From CBFHSD01 sp965658375 (lineage in GTDB: Bacteria; Bacteroidota; Bacteroidia; Flavobacteriales_G; Salibacteraceae), in NCBI GenBank assembly GCA_965658375.1, contig CBFHSD010000004.1, positions 1 to 64,000 on the forward strand: a stretch of DNA of 64,000 nucleotides, given 5' to 3'. Position numbers and translations under genes: made by a program. The notes beneath the pieces were generated by a model. That model saw nothing but the letters and a program-made list of their open reading frames with translations. It did not search any database and had not been told where the DNA came from. The first letter of the stretch is position 1. Each line of letters starts with the position of its first letter. Shown here one piece after another: positions 34,254-43,513 of the stretch.

Positions 34254-35186
34254 ATGAAAAAGTTCATTTATATCTTACTCAGTCTGTTACCTATCATAGG
34301 TAATACGCAACATTCATTTGCTCCAGTGGGTGCGGAATGGTATTTTACCCAGCCATTTGGAAGTCCATATGGTGATGTTTCTTTGGCAAGGGTTATAGGT
34401 GATACTTTAATCAATAATAAGTACTCCACAATTGTGCAGTCGAATTGGGGTAATTCGTCTATTTTTTTGGATAGTCTTCAGGTAGATTACATTCATGAGG
34501 ACGGTGATAAAGTCTTTTACTGGTACAATGATTCATTTCGTTTGTATTTTGACTTTTCTGTTGAAAAAGGAGATACTCTTGAAGTGGATATGCGCCTTGT
34601 AAAGAAATACGATACAAATTTTGTTGCAATACGAGATGTAGAATCGGTTCGTTTGTATGTTAGGGATGTTCATTGGATTGATTATCAGGGTGATAATTTG
34701 AAATCCTTTAATCTAGAAGTGGTTGAGAATTTGCCTTTGGTGGTTCCAAATTTCTCAATTGCAGAGAAATTAGGACATACAAAAGACTTTTTCATGTCGT
34801 GGCATCCGTTCGATACTATTTGGGGATGGACAACTTCTCATGATCCGTGGTTAAGGTGTTACAAGGATAGTTCGTCAACTATTAAACTCGGGGCTTGGGC
34901 GAGTTACGATCTTCCTTGTGATACTACGGGCCATATAAACACCGCATTATTGTCTTTAACTGAATTGGAACGAAATGAATATCACATTTATCCCCAACCT
35001 GCAACACAACAAATTACCATTCAAGGGGTGAACAGCAACACAGCTTGGCGCTTCATTTCGGCAACAGGGCAAGTGGTGAAGTCTGGTATAGGAAAAAACA
35101 TAAATGTTGAAGCTTTACCAAGAGGCTTATGCATCTTAGAAATTCAAGGAGAGCATCCGTCCAGTCACAAAGTCATTCTAGAATAA
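34254..35186 (+). CDS. Exported protein with type IX secretion C-terminal sorting domain
   Basis: A 310-residue protein from ATG 34254; the longer frame from 34149 runs through the upstream terminator region. It has a signal peptide (MKKFIYILLSLLPIIGNTQ). Residues about 245-310 form a type A T9SS sorting domain: YPQPATQQITIQ, then a GQVVKSGIG strand pair, VEALPRGLCILEIQ and a final KVILE. The usual PxGIY[FV] is here PRGLCIL. The body (WYFTQPFGSPYGDVSL ... YYxDF strands) is beta-rich and of unknown function. It is a predicted substrate of the secretion system encoded at 2765-7597. Confidence 0.85.
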   Translation: MKKFIYILLSLLPIIGNTQHSFAPVGAEWYFTQPFGSPYGDVSLARVIGDTLINNKYSTIVQSNWGNSSIFLDSLQVDYIHEDGDKVFYWYNDSFRLYFDFSVEKGDTLEVDMRLVKKYDTNFVAIRDVESVRLYVRDVHWIDYQGDNLKSFNLEVVENLPLVVPNFSIAEKLGHTKDFFMSWHPFDTIWGWTTSHDPWLRCYKDSSSTIKLGAWASYDLPCDTTGHINTALLSLTELERNEYHIYPQPATQQITIQGVNSNTAWRFISATGQVVKSGIGKNINVEALPRGLCILEIQGEHPSSHKVILE

Positions 35187-35210
35187 GCATTTTAACGATA
35201 GAGAAACAAT

Positions 35211-35238
35211 AAAAAAAGGGGAGTGATTAGATCATTCC
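35211..35238 (-). terminator. Terminator of the DUF58-containing operon
   Basis: On the minus strand GGAATGAT (35238-35231) and ATCACTCC (35227-35220) form an 8-bp stem with one G-T pair and a 3-base loop, followed two bases later by seven T. The stem includes the stop codon of the DUF58 gene. Confidence 0.7.
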
Positions 35239-36561
35239 TCTTGCTTTTAGCTCTAAGTATTTGTTTACCGTGTGTAGTGAGAGTTCTTCTGGCTTGGTAA
35301 GTATGGTTTGTATGCCAAACTGCTTGAGTTTGTTCACAATTTGTTCTTTGTCTACCACCGCCTCTTTGGCAATGGTGTTGAGGTAAATGTCTTTCAAGCT
35401 ATCTACATCTCTCTTGCTAAAATCTGTTACCTCTGTGTTTTCAAAAAACACGACTACCAATAAGTGGCGTTTATTCAACTTCCGTAGTATAGGAAGGACC
35501 CGCATGGCACTCAGTGAACTTTCAAAGTTGGTATACAAAAACAAGAGGCTACGCGTACGCACTACTTTTGTTACAGCTTGGTACAATCGCTCGTAATCGG
35601 CTTCTGTTTTGCGTTCGCGCTCATTGTATAGGGTGTCTAGTATTTTGGGCAATTGCTTTTTACCGCGATCGCTTTGTACTATAGACCCAAGTAGGTCGGA
35701 GAATGTAATAATCCCCGCTTTATCGTATTTTTTTAAGATGATGTTAGAAATAACCAAGCTGGTATTGATGGCGTGTTCCATCAAAGTAAGGCCATTAAAA
35801 GGCAGTTTCATAGCCCGGCTTTTGTCAACAATAGAATAGATGTTTTGAGATTTTTCATCTTCGTACTGGTTCACCATCAATTGATTAAAGCGGCTAGTAG
35901 CTTTCCAGTTGATGCTTCTAAAATCATCTCCGCGTACATAGTTCTTAATCTGTTCAAACTCATAGCTGTGGCCAATGCGTCTAATTTTACGCAAGCCTTG
36001 TACACTAGAAACTCGAGTAAAAGCCATGAGCTCAAACTGCTTCATTTGAATGATGCTAGGATATACCTTAACCATGGCAGGCTTGGCCAATTCTACTTTT
36101 CTCTCTACAAAACCCAATGGCGTTTGAATAAAGGCATTGAGCTGCCCAAAGTGATATTCACCGCGAGACAATGGCCGTATGCTGTAATCGAGCTCCGTTT
36201 GTTTGTTGGGTAAAAGCACCGTCTTGATTTCAAAATTGCGTTGCTGCAATTGAGCGGGAAGCTCTTCTATCAATTTAACTTTCAACCGAAGGTTCCCGAA
36301 ATTCTCTAGGGTGATGTACACATTTTGCTCATCTCCCAAGCTCAAGATTTTAGGTGTTTTTCTATGGCCAACAATGTGCTCTTGTCTTAAGGTGATGAAA
36401 GCGTCAATGCCCGCAAGGGCAAGCAATGCAAAGAGCATAAATTGACTGATGGGGAAGAGGATGCTCCACACAAAGCTGAGGCAAAAAAGCGCCACCATAG
36501 CTCCCGCTGCATAGAAGAAGCGCGGATTGAGGTAAATAGACTTATAAAAGGCCTTGATCAT
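35227..36561 (-). CDS. DUF58 (von Willebrand A-like) membrane protein
   Basis: A 444-residue protein with two N-terminal membrane helices (about residues 15-35 and 38-55), a beta-rich region, then the DUF58 signature YVRGDDFRSINWKATSR near residue 210, and a vWA-like fold (IYSIVDKSRAMKLP, GIITFSDLLG). DUF58 proteins are nearly always encoded beside a MoxR AAA+ ATPase and are thought to be its adaptor or client-recognition partner. The 4-base overlap with the moxR gene (36558-36561) shows coupling here. Last gene of a five-gene minus-strand unit starting at 41405. Confidence 0.88.
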   Translation of the reverse strand: MIKAFYKSIYLNPRFFYAAGAMVALFCLSFVWSILFPISQFMLFALLALAGIDAFITLRQEHIVGHRKTPKILSLGDEQNVYITLENFGNLRLKVKLIEELPAQLQQRNFEIKTVLLPNKQTELDYSIRPLSRGEYHFGQLNAFIQTPLGFVERKVELAKPAMVKVYPSIIQMKQFELMAFTRVSSVQGLRKIRRIGHSYEFEQIKNYVRGDDFRSINWKATSRFNQLMVNQYEDEKSQNIYSIVDKSRAMKLPFNGLTLMEHAINTSLVISNIILKKYDKAGIITFSDLLGSIVQSDRGKKQLPKILDTLYNERERKTEADYERLYQAVTKVVRTRSLLFLYTNFESSLSAMRVLPILRKLNKRHLLVVVFFENTEVTDFSKRDVDSLKDIYLNTIAKEAVVDKEQIVNKLKQFGIQTILTKPEELSLHTVNKYLELKARGMI

Positions 36562-37640
36562 CTAGGAACTTCTATTTTTTCAATGATTTCGTCAATCACT
36601 TCTTCAATTTCTACTCCTTCCATTTCTCTGTCTGGTGATAAGATAATTCTGTGGTTCAACACAGGAACTGTTACTTTTCTGATGTCATCAGGAGTTACAA
36701 AATCTCTCCCTGCCATGGCCGCAGCTGTTTTAGCGGTGTATAAAATGGCGAGTGAAGCTCTAGGCGATGCACCTAGAAACAACGATGCATTGTTACGTGT
36801 TTCGTGCACCATTTGGGCAATGTAGTTTACCAATTCGTCTTTTACATGCACTTTGCTAATGGTCTCTTGCAACTGCTTCATTTGAGATACACTCAACACA
36901 GCATCTAGGTCTACTTCTTTCGTAGACACGGTATCATTCTTAAAGCGCATAAGAATGTCGGTTTCTTCTTGGAGAGAAGGGTAACTCATGTTGATTCTAA
37001 ATAAGAATCTGTCGAGTTGTGCTTCGGGCAATTTGTAGGTTCCCTCTTGTTCTACCGGGTTTTGGGTGGCAATAACAAAGAAGGGGTATTCCATTTTATA
37101 TTCGGTTCCATCTAAAGTAATTTGCTGCTCTTGCATTACTTCAAACAAGGCCGATTGTGTTTTGGCTGGTGCACGATTGATTTCGTCAATCAACACAATG
37201 TTGGAAAAAATAGGACCCGATTTGAATTCGAAATCACTGGTTTTTACATTGAACACATTGGTGCCAATCACATCTGTAGGCATCATGTCTGGTGTAAACT
37301 GAATACGCGAAAAATCTACCGAAAGTGTTTTTGACAACAACTTGGCGGTAAGGGTTTTTGCAATTCCAGGAACCCCTTCGAGCAGAATGTGACCGCCAGA
37401 GAGCATACCTATCATCAGTAACTCTAACGTGTCATCTTGCCCCACAATGATTTTTCCAATCTCTTTTCTGATCTTCATCACCGCATGGTTTAACTCTTCC
37501 AAGTCTTTTTGCATGGGGCTTTTCTCAATTACTGGTGCCGGATCAGTTACCTGTTCCATATTTTGTGCTTCTGCTTGAGAAGGTGTTGTGCCTTCGTTTT
37601 GCGGCTGATTGTTTTCTGGTGTTTTGTTTTCTTCTTCCAT
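36558..37640 (-). CDS. MoxR family AAA+ ATPase
   Basis: A 360-residue AAA+ ATPase. The first 45 residues are Glu/Gln/Pro-rich and look disordered. The core has Walker A LLEGVPGIAKTLTAK, the FTPDMMPTDVIG block, Walker B VLIDEINRAPAK, sensor 1 IATQNP and sensor 2 GASPRASLA. MoxR ATPases act as chaperones for cofactor insertion or complex assembly together with vWA-domain proteins; no client is proven for this subgroup. It overlaps the DUF58 gene by 4 bases and follows the DUF4350 gene by 2. Confidence 0.93.
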   Translation of the reverse strand: MEEENKTPENNQPQNEGTTPSQAEAQNMEQVTDPAPVIEKSPMQKDLEELNHAVMKIRKEIGKIIVGQDDTLELLMIGMLSGGHILLEGVPGIAKTLTAKLLSKTLSVDFSRIQFTPDMMPTDVIGTNVFNVKTSDFEFKSGPIFSNIVLIDEINRAPAKTQSALFEVMQEQQITLDGTEYKMEYPFFVIATQNPVEQEGTYKLPEAQLDRFLFRINMSYPSLQEETDILMRFKNDTVSTKEVDLDAVLSVSQMKQLQETISKVHVKDELVNYIAQMVHETRNNASLFLGASPRASLAILYTAKTAAAMAGRDFVTPDDIRKVTVPVLNHRIILSPDREMEGVEIEEVIDEIIEKIEVPR

Positions 37641-37642
37641 GA

Positions 37643-38896
37643 TTACCTCACTTTTTGATAGAATGCTTCAATTTTTTGATGGTAGCTGATCAAGAATTCA
37701 CTGCTGATCTCTAGGTTGCTCTCAATCACTTTAGACATCTCCATGATGCTTCTAATGTCTTTGAGTTCAATGCCAGATTTGTGTGCTAATTTCTCGTTAA
37801 AATCTGGGTCGTCTAATTTGGGGTTGATATGCAGTTGTTTGCGAATGAAATAAAATAGAATCTCGCGCTCTTTCATTAAAATAGAGCGGTTATTGCCTTC
37901 TGCATAGTGCAGATTCCCTACAGTTTGCACAAAATCGAGAGAAGCGTTTTTGTTTTTGGTGATGAGGGGGATTATGCGTTGCTTTCTTTTGGTATTCAAG
38001 AGCAAATAGGCGAACACAGAACCCAATAAAAGGTACCAAGCCCACCTTAAAGACTGTTGTTCGAGTAGAAAGTCTAAAGGGCCCTCAGAGAAATCCCGGT
38101 GCCTGCGATTGCTATCGTAGTTAGTGTAGCGCGAGTTGTCCCAATGAATGTCTCCTTCTGGTATTTTACTGATAATTTGGTTGATGTAGTTAAAGCCTTC
38201 TTCTTCAATAAAATGAAGGTTGGTAAAGGCTAAAGGAGTGCTGTGCAGGTAGATTTTTCCTTTTCCCCAGGTAATCTCTAAAAAGTTAATGCGGTTATTA
38301 TCGAAATAGCCTAAGGATGAGTAATTCAAAGAATCTCGAAACCAATGAGGGTTGTAAGAGTAGAAGCTGTAAAGTTCTGTGGTATCTTTTACTCTGTGCT
38401 GAAATACGTATGTAGAGTCTAGTGTTAAGCTGGTTCCTGAGTAAAAGTTAAGGTTGATAGAATCGCTATCGAGTGCAGATTTGGATTGATAGCCAGCATT
38501 TCCTCTTTGGAAAACGGTATCGTGCAATTGATAGGGGATGTAGTTAGAGCTAATAAATGCTGTATTTCCGCGGTCTATAAAACGAAGGATGGAGTCCAAT
38601 ACCGTATTGTCGAGGTATTTTGAGGCCCCTACATACAAATACGTTCCTGTCATGGGTTCCTCATCTTCCCATGCTTCTTGCATTAAAGCGTTAAAAGATT
38701 CATCATGAATGTTCACTTCGTGTATCCCATTCGATTCTTCAAGTACTTCTTTGAAATACCTCAAGCCAAATGGTTCTGTATCATCAATTCCGTACATGCG
38801 GTACCAGTTGTAATCTGGATCGCGCATCAAGTAAAGCGCGGCTAAAATACCGAGTACCGAAACAGCAGCTATGATTACAATCCCGTTTCTTCTCAT
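37643..38896 (-). CDS. DUF4350 membrane protein
   Basis: A 417-residue protein with an N-terminal membrane helix (IVIIAAVSVLGILAALYLM, residues 6-24), an exposed DUF4350-like domain to about residue 285, then a second helix (WAWYLLLGSVFAYLLL) and a cytoplasmic helical tail. The exposed region includes FGLRYFKEVLEES, the VGASKYLDNTVLDSILRFIDRGNTAFISS strands and KGKIYLHSTPLAFTN. It resembles a class I glutamine amidotransferase-like fold without visible catalytic residues. Encoded between the DUF4129 and MoxR genes with 4-base overlap and 2-base gap, so part of one complex is plausible. Confidence 0.82.
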   Translation of the reverse strand: MRRNGIVIIAAVSVLGILAALYLMRDPDYNWYRMYGIDDTEPFGLRYFKEVLEESNGIHEVNIHDESFNALMQEAWEDEEPMTGTYLYVGASKYLDNTVLDSILRFIDRGNTAFISSNYIPYQLHDTVFQRGNAGYQSKSALDSDSINLNFYSGTSLTLDSTYVFQHRVKDTTELYSFYSYNPHWFRDSLNYSSLGYFDNNRINFLEITWGKGKIYLHSTPLAFTNLHFIEEEGFNYINQIISKIPEGDIHWDNSRYTNYDSNRRHRDFSEGPLDFLLEQQSLRWAWYLLLGSVFAYLLLNTKRKQRIIPLITKNKNASLDFVQTVGNLHYAEGNNRSILMKEREILFYFIRKQLHINPKLDDPDFNEKLAHKSGIELKDIRSIMEMSKVIESNLEISSEFLISYHQKIEAFYQKVR

Positions 38897-39549
38897 GCTT
38901 CTTTCGGGATTGATTTTTCAATAAAAGAAGTGAACATCGGCTGCGTTCTTGAAAACTTGTCTTTGTCCATTTTATACTCCCCATACCAGAAGTATTCGTA
39001 GATGAAAGTGAGCTCTTTAAACTCGTCAAACCAAGGATCTTCAAACAATTCAAAAACGTATTGTTGGTTGGTTTTTTCCTTGTGCCAGTCAATTTTGTGA
39101 ATATCATCTAAGTTGCGCAAGGCAATCAAGTAATACACGCGAACCGCTTCTCTGTATTTGTTCTTTTTTAGAGCGTATTTCAAGGCTTTTTCTAGGTCGG
39201 CTTCGTGTATGTCTTCATCCAAATCATCAAATGAGATTTTTCTTCTCGACTTGATCCTCAAATTCTTGCGCTTGAACTCTTCTGGAAGCACCAACCAAAT
39301 CACATATACAATAATGGTAATGAGCAAAATGTAAGCAACAACGGTCATGACATCTTCGAGTTCAGAAAAATTCCAATCTCTACTTTTTCGGGGAGTATAC
39401 TCTTTGGTTTTTTCTCTTTCTTGAATGTATGAAATATCTTGGGTTTCGTTTTGCCAAACGCTTTTCTCCAAGGTACGTGCAGAATCTGGTTCTTGGGCGT
39501 AAGAGAACCCGAAAAGTAGGCAGAAGAAGAGGATTGTTAGTCGCTTCAT
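38893..39549 (-). CDS. DUF4129-like membrane protein
   Basis: A 218-residue protein with a signal peptide (MKRLTILFFCLLFGFSYAQ), a short exposed segment, a membrane helix (VVAYILLITIIVYVIWLVL, about residues 71-89) and a cytoplasmic C-terminal domain. The latter has the DUF4129 pattern, EKALKYALKKNKYREAVRVYYLIALRNL and FEDPWFDEFKELTFIYEYFWYGEY. DUF4129 is usually found as the C-terminal domain of transglutaminase-like proteins or alone beside MoxR/DUF58. It overlaps both neighbours by 4 bases. Confidence 0.82.
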   Translation of the reverse strand: MKRLTILFFCLLFGFSYAQEPDSARTLEKSVWQNETQDISYIQEREKTKEYTPRKSRDWNFSELEDVMTVVAYILLITIIVYVIWLVLPEEFKRKNLRIKSRRKISFDDLDEDIHEADLEKALKYALKKNKYREAVRVYYLIALRNLDDIHKIDWHKEKTNQQYVFELFEDPWFDEFKELTFIYEYFWYGEYKMDKDKFSRTQPMFTSFIEKSIPKEA

Positions 39550-41405
39550 CTGGTCGTAATTTTAGATTCTCGCTCCATGCCGTAAATGGTCTTGTGCTGT
39601 CCAATGGCTTTGATCTTAGCCATCAAACCTTCTGCTGTCATTACTTCTTTAGCAGAGTAGGAATAAACTCCAAAACCAATGGCAATTAATCCTATAGACA
39701 TGGCAATAAAAATCAAAATAATGGTGCTAAAAATGCCAGACATAATGGCTGTAGAAAGCTCTGGCGAGAAGGGGAGATTCCAACTTACTACCTCAAAATA
39801 CATGTAAATGAATGGCGAAAAAATGATAATGAAAAATAGAAAACCGATGAATAGAAATGTAAGGTAAGAGATCAGCATGTTTCCGAACTGTGCATTCATT
39901 ACCCCCAACGCTTTTCCAATCGCACTAAAGGCGTTGATATTGTTTGTGCGAACCAAATACATGGCTGTGAGCCAAACCGGGAGGTTAAGCAGAAACAAGG
40001 TCATGGCCCAGCCATTTTCTATAAAAAAGAGCAGTTGAATACCCGCTGCTAAAAGCACCGTGTGGCCGTAAATACTGATTTCTTGTTTTAGCTTACGTGT
40101 ATAATTCTTGTTGACGTAGAGGTGAAACTGCTTGAGTGCTTGGTATAGAAAAGTACCGAAAAACAGGGAGTTTACCACAAATAATAATGGAGAGTCGGTA
40201 AAGTTGAAATAATCAGTAACATCAAACAAATCAAAGCTGTCTAATGAAGAAACTCCCCATTCAAAATAAATGGCCATTTGCGCTAGTATACCATATAAAA
40301 AGGCAGCGATAAGGGCTATTGGTAGTACTTTAGACCCTAGTTTGGTGGCAATACGCATGGTGTCTGTAAATACTTCTCCAATGCTTTTAATCTCTTGATT
40401 TTGAAAACGATAATCAGATGGTTCTTCATTCTGTCCTTCAAAAGCATATTCATCTTTTACTTTTTTAGGCAACAACAAAGGGTAGAGCACATAGTACGAT
40501 AGAATAAGTAGTAAGGAACCTACAATGACCATGATGCGCACCATATCTGGCAAATCGGTTTGGCGTGTGATAAAACCTTCTATGAACCCTGCCATAATGA
40601 ACAAAGGCACGGTAGAAATAAATACTTTAAAACCTTTTTTGGCGCTGTTTTTCAACGCCAACGATCTGGAGAAGGTTCCCGGAAAAATCAAGCCCTTTCC
40701 AACAATAAGTCCTGCGGCTCCGGCAATAATAATGGCCGATATTTCTATGGTTCCGTGTTGCCAAATGGTCAATAAAGATTCTTTGTAAATGCCTTGCTGA
40801 AAAAAGAAGTACTGGAAGGTTCCCAGCATAACACCGTTTCTAAGCAATGCGAATATGGACCCTATACCGTATAAAAAGCCAAAAGCAAAGGTGTATAGTG
40901 CAACACTAATATTGTTGATGGTTATAGAAACAAACATCTCTGTTTGCCCGTAATTTTTGTACACCGCCATGGGGTCGCCACTTTCGATGTTTCGAAGTGT
41001 TTGATTGATGTAGCCATCGCCTAAAATTTGGCGGGCAAATTCTGGATTGTAGTGTGTACTAAATACGCCAATAGCAACTGCTAAGGCAAAAAGTACAAAG
41101 GCCGAGATGAACTCTTTTCTGCTGTGCCAAAAAATGGCAGGCAATTCTTCGGTCCAAAAGGTCCACAAACGAGTGTTATCCGTTTTCTGATTTTTATAAA
41201 CTCCTAAGAATAAAAGTTGTGCTAAACTGTTGAGGTAAACACGAATAGATCGGTGCTTATAAAAAGTGTTGGCGTAGCTTAAATCATCGGTGATTTCAAC
41301 GTACAATTCGGTGATTTTGTCTGGGTTTTTCTTCCCTTGATCTAATTGTTTTTCGTAGGTTTTCCAAGTAGACCGATGAATGTCAATAAAGCGAGTTTCG
41401 CGCAT
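39546..41405 (-). CDS. SpoIIM-like membrane protein with a second C-terminal membrane domain
   Basis: A 619-residue protein. Residues 1 to about 325 resemble stage II sporulation protein M (SpoIIM) as found in non-sporulating Bacteroidota: N-terminal helical cytoplasmic region with RSTWKTYEKQLDQ, then helices around FVLFALAVAIGVF, NISVALYTFAFGFLYGIGS and WQHGTIEISAIIIAGAAGL, the HG-E-I motif being typical. An acidic linker (EYAFEGQNEEPSDY) joins this to about 270 more residues with six further hydrophobic segments that I cannot assign. SpoIIM relatives are usually near 320 residues, so this looks like a fusion of two membrane proteins. First gene of the minus-strand unit; the RDD gene is divergent. 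Confidence 0.8.
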   Translation of the reverse strand: MRETRFIDIHRSTWKTYEKQLDQGKKNPDKITELYVEITDDLSYANTFYKHRSIRVYLNSLAQLLFLGVYKNQKTDNTRLWTFWTEELPAIFWHSRKEFISAFVLFALAVAIGVFSTHYNPEFARQILGDGYINQTLRNIESGDPMAVYKNYGQTEMFVSITINNISVALYTFAFGFLYGIGSIFALLRNGVMLGTFQYFFFQQGIYKESLLTIWQHGTIEISAIIIAGAAGLIVGKGLIFPGTFSRSLALKNSAKKGFKVFISTVPLFIMAGFIEGFITRQTDLPDMVRIMVIVGSLLLILSYYVLYPLLLPKKVKDEYAFEGQNEEPSDYRFQNQEIKSIGEVFTDTMRIATKLGSKVLPIALIAAFLYGILAQMAIYFEWGVSSLDSFDLFDVTDYFNFTDSPLLFVVNSLFFGTFLYQALKQFHLYVNKNYTRKLKQEISIYGHTVLLAAGIQLLFFIENGWAMTLFLLNLPVWLTAMYLVRTNNINAFSAIGKALGVMNAQFGNMLISYLTFLFIGFLFFIIIFSPFIYMYFEVVSWNLPFSPELSTAIMSGIFSTIILIFIAMSIGLIAIGFGVYSYSAKEVMTAEGLMAKIKAIGQHKTIYGMERESKITTR

Positions 41406-41524
41406 ACGTTTTAGCTGGAAGGCGTGAAGATAATTGAAATTTTAAGCCTGAATTGTCATTTTTATTTTTTTAAGACTTCAAGGCGGCTTGGTCTAAAGTA
41501 TTCCGCTATTTTCGAGCCTCGCCA

Positions 41525-42271
41525 ATGAAAACAATTGCCATTGAAACAGCTCAGAAAGTGAGCATTGAATACCAACTCGCTGGTTTGCGAAACCGCATCA
41601 TTGGATTTATCATCGATCAGTTTATTCTTTCGCTACTGATTTCTCTGCTCTCATACCTCTTTTTTACAGCCATGGATGGCTTGAATATCTATAAAGAAGA
41701 GCTTGTTTTTCTTTACTATTTCATTTTCGTTTTTCCCCTTTGGGTGGCCTATACTGCCTTTTTCGAAATATTTAATAATGGGCGAACACCGGGTAAAATG
41801 GCGGTGGGAACCAAGGTGGTAAAGATCAACGGAGGCGTTCCCTCAGTAACAGACTACCTCGTGCGTTGGGTGTTTCGTTTTGTAGAGATTTATACCTGTG
41901 CTGGAGTGATTGGTGCCATATTGGTTTCTTCATCAGACAAGGGCCAACGTTTAGGCGGTATGATTTCTAACACAACGGTAATTACAACGCGACTTCCAAA
42001 TCATTTTAGGCTAGAAGACATTGATAAAATTGGTTCTAAAGAAGCTTATACGCCTCAATACAAAAGTGCGGTGAACCTTCGCGAAGAGGACGTTTTAGTC
42101 ATTAAACAAGTTTTGGATAGATCTAGAAAGCTGAAAGGAGAAATCTCTAAAAAAGCAATAGAAGCATTGAGCAATCAATTGAAAGAGGTGCTTCGTATAG
42201 ATGAAGAAGTCAAGAACCACCCTCAATTCTTGGCCACAGTCTTGAAAGATTACATTGTGCTTTCGCGTTAA
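41525..42271 (+). CDS. RDD family membrane protein, long form
   Basis: A 248-residue protein with the RDD domain in residues 15-150 (LAGLRNRIIGFIIDQFILS with Arg/Asp; NGRTPGKMAVGTKVVKINGG; LVRWVFRF) and a cytoplasmic C-terminal part of about 95 residues. The latter has DIDKIGSKEAYTPQYKSAVNLREEDVLVIKQVL and a helical end. RDD proteins of this length accompany SpoIIM/MoxR/DUF58 genes in many Bacteroidota. It is divergent from that unit across a 119-base gap; a TATTTTCG (-7-like) lies about 20 bases before its ATG. Confidence 0.85.
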   Translation: MKTIAIETAQKVSIEYQLAGLRNRIIGFIIDQFILSLLISLLSYLFFTAMDGLNIYKEELVFLYYFIFVFPLWVAYTAFFEIFNNGRTPGKMAVGTKVVKINGGVPSVTDYLVRWVFRFVEIYTCAGVIGAILVSSSDKGQRLGGMISNTTVITTRLPNHFRLEDIDKIGSKEAYTPQYKSAVNLREEDVLVIKQVLDRSRKLKGEISKKAIEALSNQLKEVLRIDEEVKNHPQFLATVLKDYIVLSR

Positions 42272-42284
42272 TTCTGGAAGCTTT

Positions 42285-42689
42285 CTACAAAGCTCCAGCA
42301 AACAAGTACATTGGAATGAAGAGGCAAAAACTTAAGTAAAAGTCAAAAAGCAATTTTTTTGAAGATTCTTTCTTTTCTGTGCGCTTTAAGTAAGCCATTG
42401 TTGCAGTATAAATCAATCCAGCAAAAAGTCCAGTTCCTAAAACAAAGAAGATACCTTCAGACCAATTTTCTGGAATGGCGCTGAAGATGCCACTTGTAAT
42501 CAGTACGATATAAGTTGTTTTAATAAGGGTTTTTTGGATGAAAGAAAGATCCTCGAAACTGTATAGTTTGACTTTATTAAAAAAGATAAACAGCATTAGA
42601 ATTGATAATCCTATAATGGAGATAGATTGTAATGTGTAATGCCCCAATACGGTAATTCCGAAAATTGCAAATAAGAGTTTTTGGTTCAT
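42285..42689 (-). CDS. Small membrane protein, function unknown
   Basis: A 134-residue protein with four hydrophobic segments (about residues 5-35 in two short helices, 50-70, 78-97 and 112-131) and short charged loops (YLKRTEKKESSKK). No motif is recognised. The 3' end shares a hairpin with the convergent RDD gene (stem 42274-42298), which has no T run. Its reading frame and membrane pattern look genuine. Confidence 0.6.
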   Translation of the reverse strand: MNQKLLFAIFGITVLGHYTLQSISIIGLSILMLFIFFNKVKLYSFEDLSFIQKTLIKTTYIVLITSGIFSAIPENWSEGIFFVLGTGLFAGLIYTATMAYLKRTEKKESSKKLLFDFYLSFCLFIPMYLFAGAL

Positions 42690-42781
42690 GTTAATGGTTT
42701 AAAATTCATTAAATCAATGCAATTGGCAATTAAAAAAAAACAGAATTGCAAACCAATTCAGCATTTCGCAAGGCTAAACTT

Positions 42782-43513
42782 CTAGCTCAAAGCAAGCAGT
42801 AGGGCAGTCAAACAAAATCCCCAAAAAACAGCCAGTGCAATAAAGGGAAGGCGTACAAAATTGAGAATACCAGAAACCCGGTTCACTAAAACTGCATTGA
42901 GCTTACTTTTTTCAAGTGAAATGGGAAGATGCTTATCCGTATTGTTTTGGTTTTTTTCCAGCACTTCACTTTCGGGAACGCGCTTTAAGGCAAAAGACAT
43001 GACGCGCTGCACAATAACACTTAACAAACCACCAAGCATCGGAATTTTTCGTTCAATGGTTCGAGACAATGCCGGAAAAACTACCATGACGAAAACGCCA
43101 CGCACCAACATACCACTCACTTCTTTGAATGTAACATTCTTAAAAGCAGTGCCTTTGGTTTTTAGATCATGGTAAATGTTTTTACTCAGCGAGAAAGTGT
43201 AGTCAATCAGCATCACCAAATCATCGCGCACTTGTGTAGTGAACAAGATCAATGCAATCAAGGTTCCCTCAACGACCCAAAGTAAGAAGCCGAAAATGCC
43301 ATAGCTCAGGTATTCGAAACCGCTCAAGTCTAGTGCAAAGAACCCAATGAGGTAAGTGAGGATTCCAAAAAAATGCACGCTAACAAAGAACCATAGAAAG
43401 TATTTTGGGAAGGTGATAAGATCAAACACCGTAGCTGCCAGCTCTGGGTTGCTGTATTTACTCAGAGCGGCATTGAGCTCGCCTTTTAATTCAGATTTGA
43501 GTGCTTGTTTCAA
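42782..43513 (-). CDS. Membrane protein, function unknown
   Basis: A 243-residue protein with about five hydrophobic segments. The N-terminus is a charged amphipathic helix (MKQALKSELKGELNAALSK), then helices around FLWFFVSVHFFGILTYLIGFFAL, YGIFGFLLWVVEGTLIALILF, LVRGVFVMVVFPAL and a C-terminal LPFIALAVFWGFCLTALLLAL. A basic loop KRVPESEVLEKNQNN separates the last two. I know of no family. It is followed upstream by the 485-base gene-free region holding the tandem terminator repeats. Confidence 0.62.
   Translation of the reverse strand: MKQALKSELKGELNAALSKYSNPELAATVFDLITFPKYFLWFFVSVHFFGILTYLIGFFALDLSGFEYLSYGIFGFLLWVVEGTLIALILFTTQVRDDLVMLIDYTFSLSKNIYHDLKTKGTAFKNVTFKEVSGMLVRGVFVMVVFPALSRTIERKIPMLGGLLSVIVQRVMSFALKRVPESEVLEKNQNNTDKHLPISLEKSKLNAVLVNRVSGILNFVRLPFIALAVFWGFCLTALLLALS

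Noticed and set aside
35187..35226. Plus-strand terminator for the T9SS cargo gene at 34254
   Set aside because: The hairpin here has its T run only on the minus strand, so it serves the DUF58 gene; on the plus strand it is not followed by T.
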